The notes under the pieces: model-generated | What the model saw: only the letters and a program-made list of their open reading frames with translations | What the model was told of the DNA's origin: nothing | The model's database searches: none | Position numbers and translations under genes: made by a program | Part shown: in pieces, positions 62,601 through 64,000 of the stretch | Position numbering within the stretch: the stretch's first letter is position 1 | Layout of the letters: the number at the start of each line of letters is the position of its first letter | NCBI RefSeq assembly: GCF_000699445.3 | Contig: NC_067202.1 | Location: 3,469,429 to 3,533,428, forward strand | Length of the DNA stretch: 64,000 nt | Reading direction: 5' to 3' | DNA from: Schistosoma haematobium | Taxonomy: Eukaryota > Platyhelminthes > Trematoda > Strigeidida > Schistosomatidae

Positions 62601-62990
62601 ATCTATAGGCGATTGATTTAAACTGAACAAAAGCAATCAAATATAAATATATTTCAATAACCGTATGCATAAGTTCTTACCGGTTATGACTCAGCCATTC
62701 ATACATTCAGTGATAGTAACCGACTATTACTCTGAATAGAACAGGTATTGAGTTGCATTAAGGTTTGAGAGTCAATTATATCAAACTATAAAACTTTATA
62801 GATGAAAGGTGACTTAAATCCGTTACCCTCTGTAAGTAGGATATTTATATCAATCAGCTAGTTTCGGTTGGACAATGTTATGTAACATTTCAAATAGGTT
62901 ACAACCCGGTTACTGAGTGTCACACTTAATAATAAGTATTGAGGCTGTATAACAAGACTTGAGACTAAAGAGAAAAAAAAGGAATTAAAC
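59612..62990. other. Downstream/intronic DNA of the REEP-like gene, mostly unrecognised
   Basis: Low in repeats. A reverse repeat-D-like block lies at about 60,775-60,870 and a weak RTE-like family 1 tail echo at 61,690-61,780. No other ORF was convincing apart from the possible last exon at 60,492-60,727. Confidence 0.35.
60492..60727 (-). CDS. Possible last exon of the REEP-like gene
   Basis: The minus strand has acceptor tttgacag ending at 60,728. The first two bases complete the split codon left at 62,995, and the frame then stays open for 78 codons to a stop at 60,492. The start (VERILTIDNMIRGERMELQDIKK) is polar like REEP tails, but the latter half is hydrophobic and unlike them, and a gtataa donor near 60,660 could end it earlier. 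Weak support. Confidence 0.28.
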
Positions 62991-62994
62991 GTAC

Positions 62995-63151
62995 CGTCTT
63001 CCATTAGGTTCCCAGCAATACCAGCTGTACTGTTTAACACTGAATCGATATCTTCCGAATGCTCAAGAACGAACGGTCGGATCAAGCGTCGATAAATAAG
63101 CAAGGATCCATTTTGTGAGATAGGAATCATGCAATAAATTAGGAAGGCACA
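62995..63151 (-). CDS. REEP5: REEP-like exon (last membrane segment and helix)
   Basis: Acceptor ccttgcag at 63,152, donor gtacgt. CAFLIYCMIP continues from the Lys of the previous exon, then RRLIRPFVLEHSEDIDSVLN and NLMED. One base is left for the next exon. Confidence 0.85.
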
Positions 63152-64000
63152 CTGCAAGGTGGAAAGAAATCAGGTTTGCGGGAGCTTTATTAGTAGTTAC
63201 TGTTGTAAAAGAAGTTAACAAACATTTAGAAATCCAAAATCTTTACATTAGACTATATCACTCTCACTTATCATTAGGAATCTCCTCATAAATAGTGTAC
63301 TAGAATTCCGAAACGGTTTGTTCCATATATATTAACATGTCGATATACATAGTTGATAAATCTAACGACTATAATCTGTAAATCATGTTGATTTTTGAAA
63401 AAGTAAAGATTAGATGTGAATGAAATATAATTTCTATCAGGCTAATGTAGAGATGTAATAGTGAGACAGCCAGACACACACCTGCCTAGTAAGTGGGTCT
63501 GTAATCTGTTTTTGCTTTAAATTCCTGTGTCATACTGTTTGTACTAGTTTTAGCTAATGAAATGGACTGCCAACTGGAAAGATATTCAAATGTTGAAGAA
63601 CCACCAACATTTGCGCTTGTTTCCGTGAGTTAAACGAAAGAAAAGCTAAGTAACCCAAAATATTACTTTTATTATGGGATATAACGGTAAGTAGTAGACC
63701 ATCATTGCTGTACAGGCTTCGAAAAGTTGAACAGAAGCAAAAACAACCCAGTAGGTTAGCCATTTCGTATCGTCTTCTTTCTCGTGAGTTTCTATGGCTT
63801 TAACTCTAGAAGTAAACATAATTTGCAACTGAATACTCACGATTGATATGCTGGGTACAAAGCACCAACAAGTAGAGTAAGTATATCCGTCCCATAACCA
63901 ATGACTAAGTACAGCGTCAAAAACGCAATCACTCCTTTTTAATAACTAGGGATGTGGAACTTACCATATGCTAAATACAGTTTACTGATACCTGAACGTG
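62995..64000 (-). CDS. REEP5: REEP5/REEP6-like ER-shaping protein, 5' end outside the window
   Basis: Minus-strand exons 63,965-64,000 (partial), 63,841-63,934, 63,667-63,805 and 62,995-63,151 join in phase. Products of the TB2/DP1/HVA22 (Yop1) family insert hairpins in the ER membrane and curve tubules. Visible order: YLVIGYG, then ALYPAYQSVKAIE, KEDDTKWLTYWVVF, LPLYPIIK, CAFLIYCMIP, and LIYRRLIRPFVLEHSEDID. These are the family hallmarks in the right spacing, spanning four hydrophobic segments and the start of the C-terminal amphipathic region. The last exon or exons are not fixed. Confidence 0.85.
63667..63805 (-). CDS. REEP5: REEP-like exon (KEDDT..WLTYW core)
   Basis: Acceptor ttctag at 63,806, donor gtaata. 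It completes the Ser codon of YPAYQS, then carries VKAIETHEKEDDTKWLTYWV, the most conserved family motif, and ends in phase 0 after PLYPIIK. Confidence 0.88.
63841..63934 (-). CDS. REEP5: REEP-like exon (first membrane hairpin)
   Basis: Acceptor aaaaag at 63,935 (weak pyrimidine tract), donor gtgagt. Reads GVIAFLTLYLVIGYGTDILT and then LYPAYQ, two adjacent hydrophobic halves. Confidence 0.82.
63965..64000 (-). CDS. REEP5: REEP-like exon, cut by the window edge
   Basis: Reads RSGISKLYLAY then one base (G), donor gtaagt. Corresponds to the segment just before the first hydrophobic hairpin. Confidence 0.72.

Overview
The window is animal DNA, almost certainly from a blood fluke (genus Schistosoma). 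It is AT-rich, with short exons in long introns, and those introns are packed with repeats of schistosome type: tRNA-like SINEs of the SM-alpha style, RTE-like non-LTR retrotransposon ends with (TGAC)n or (TAAG)n tails, Penelope-like remnants and a Ty3/gypsy-like LTR element. The species is not determined. There are no operons, bacterial signals or CRISPR arrays. No tRNA or rRNA gene was recognised other than tRNA-like SINE heads.

Positions 1-37,024 hold the 3' part of one plus-strand gene related to vertebrate ERICH3 (glutamate-rich protein 3). The first visible exon (1061-1289) carries the cysteine-containing DUF4590-type core. Eleven further exons could be chained by splice-site reading, and all twelve join in phase: 2,091 nt after the first split codon, or 696 residues plus stop. 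The tail is low-complexity and acidic or serine-rich. One exon is a 35-nt microexon. The introns contain an inverted solo LTR 31 bp before exon 2, a histone H2A pseudogene, two SINE families, several RTE fragments and an inverted pair of a ~550-bp unclassified repeat.

Positions 37,025-54,395 are intergenic and consist mostly of dead mobile elements: SINEs (several head-to-head), a ~0.5-kb repeat, Penelope-like RT and endonuclease remnants, two RTE families, and a near-perfect fold-back element at 51,356-51,741.

Positions 54,401-58,629 are a young LTR retrotransposon. Its two 553-bp LTRs differ at one position by eye and are flanked by a perfect 5-bp target duplication. It encodes Gag, then a second ORF in the +1 frame with aspartic protease and a complete integrase, but no reverse transcriptase or RNase H. 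Their place is taken by a degenerate 14-residue (42-bp) tandem repeat. This is the most unusual item in the window.

Positions 58,635-62,994 are repeat-poor and hold one possible LTR remnant. Positions 62,995-64,000 hold the minus-strand exons of a REEP5/REEP6-type (DP1/Yop1) ER-shaping protein gene. Its 5' end lies beyond the window and its last exon is uncertain.
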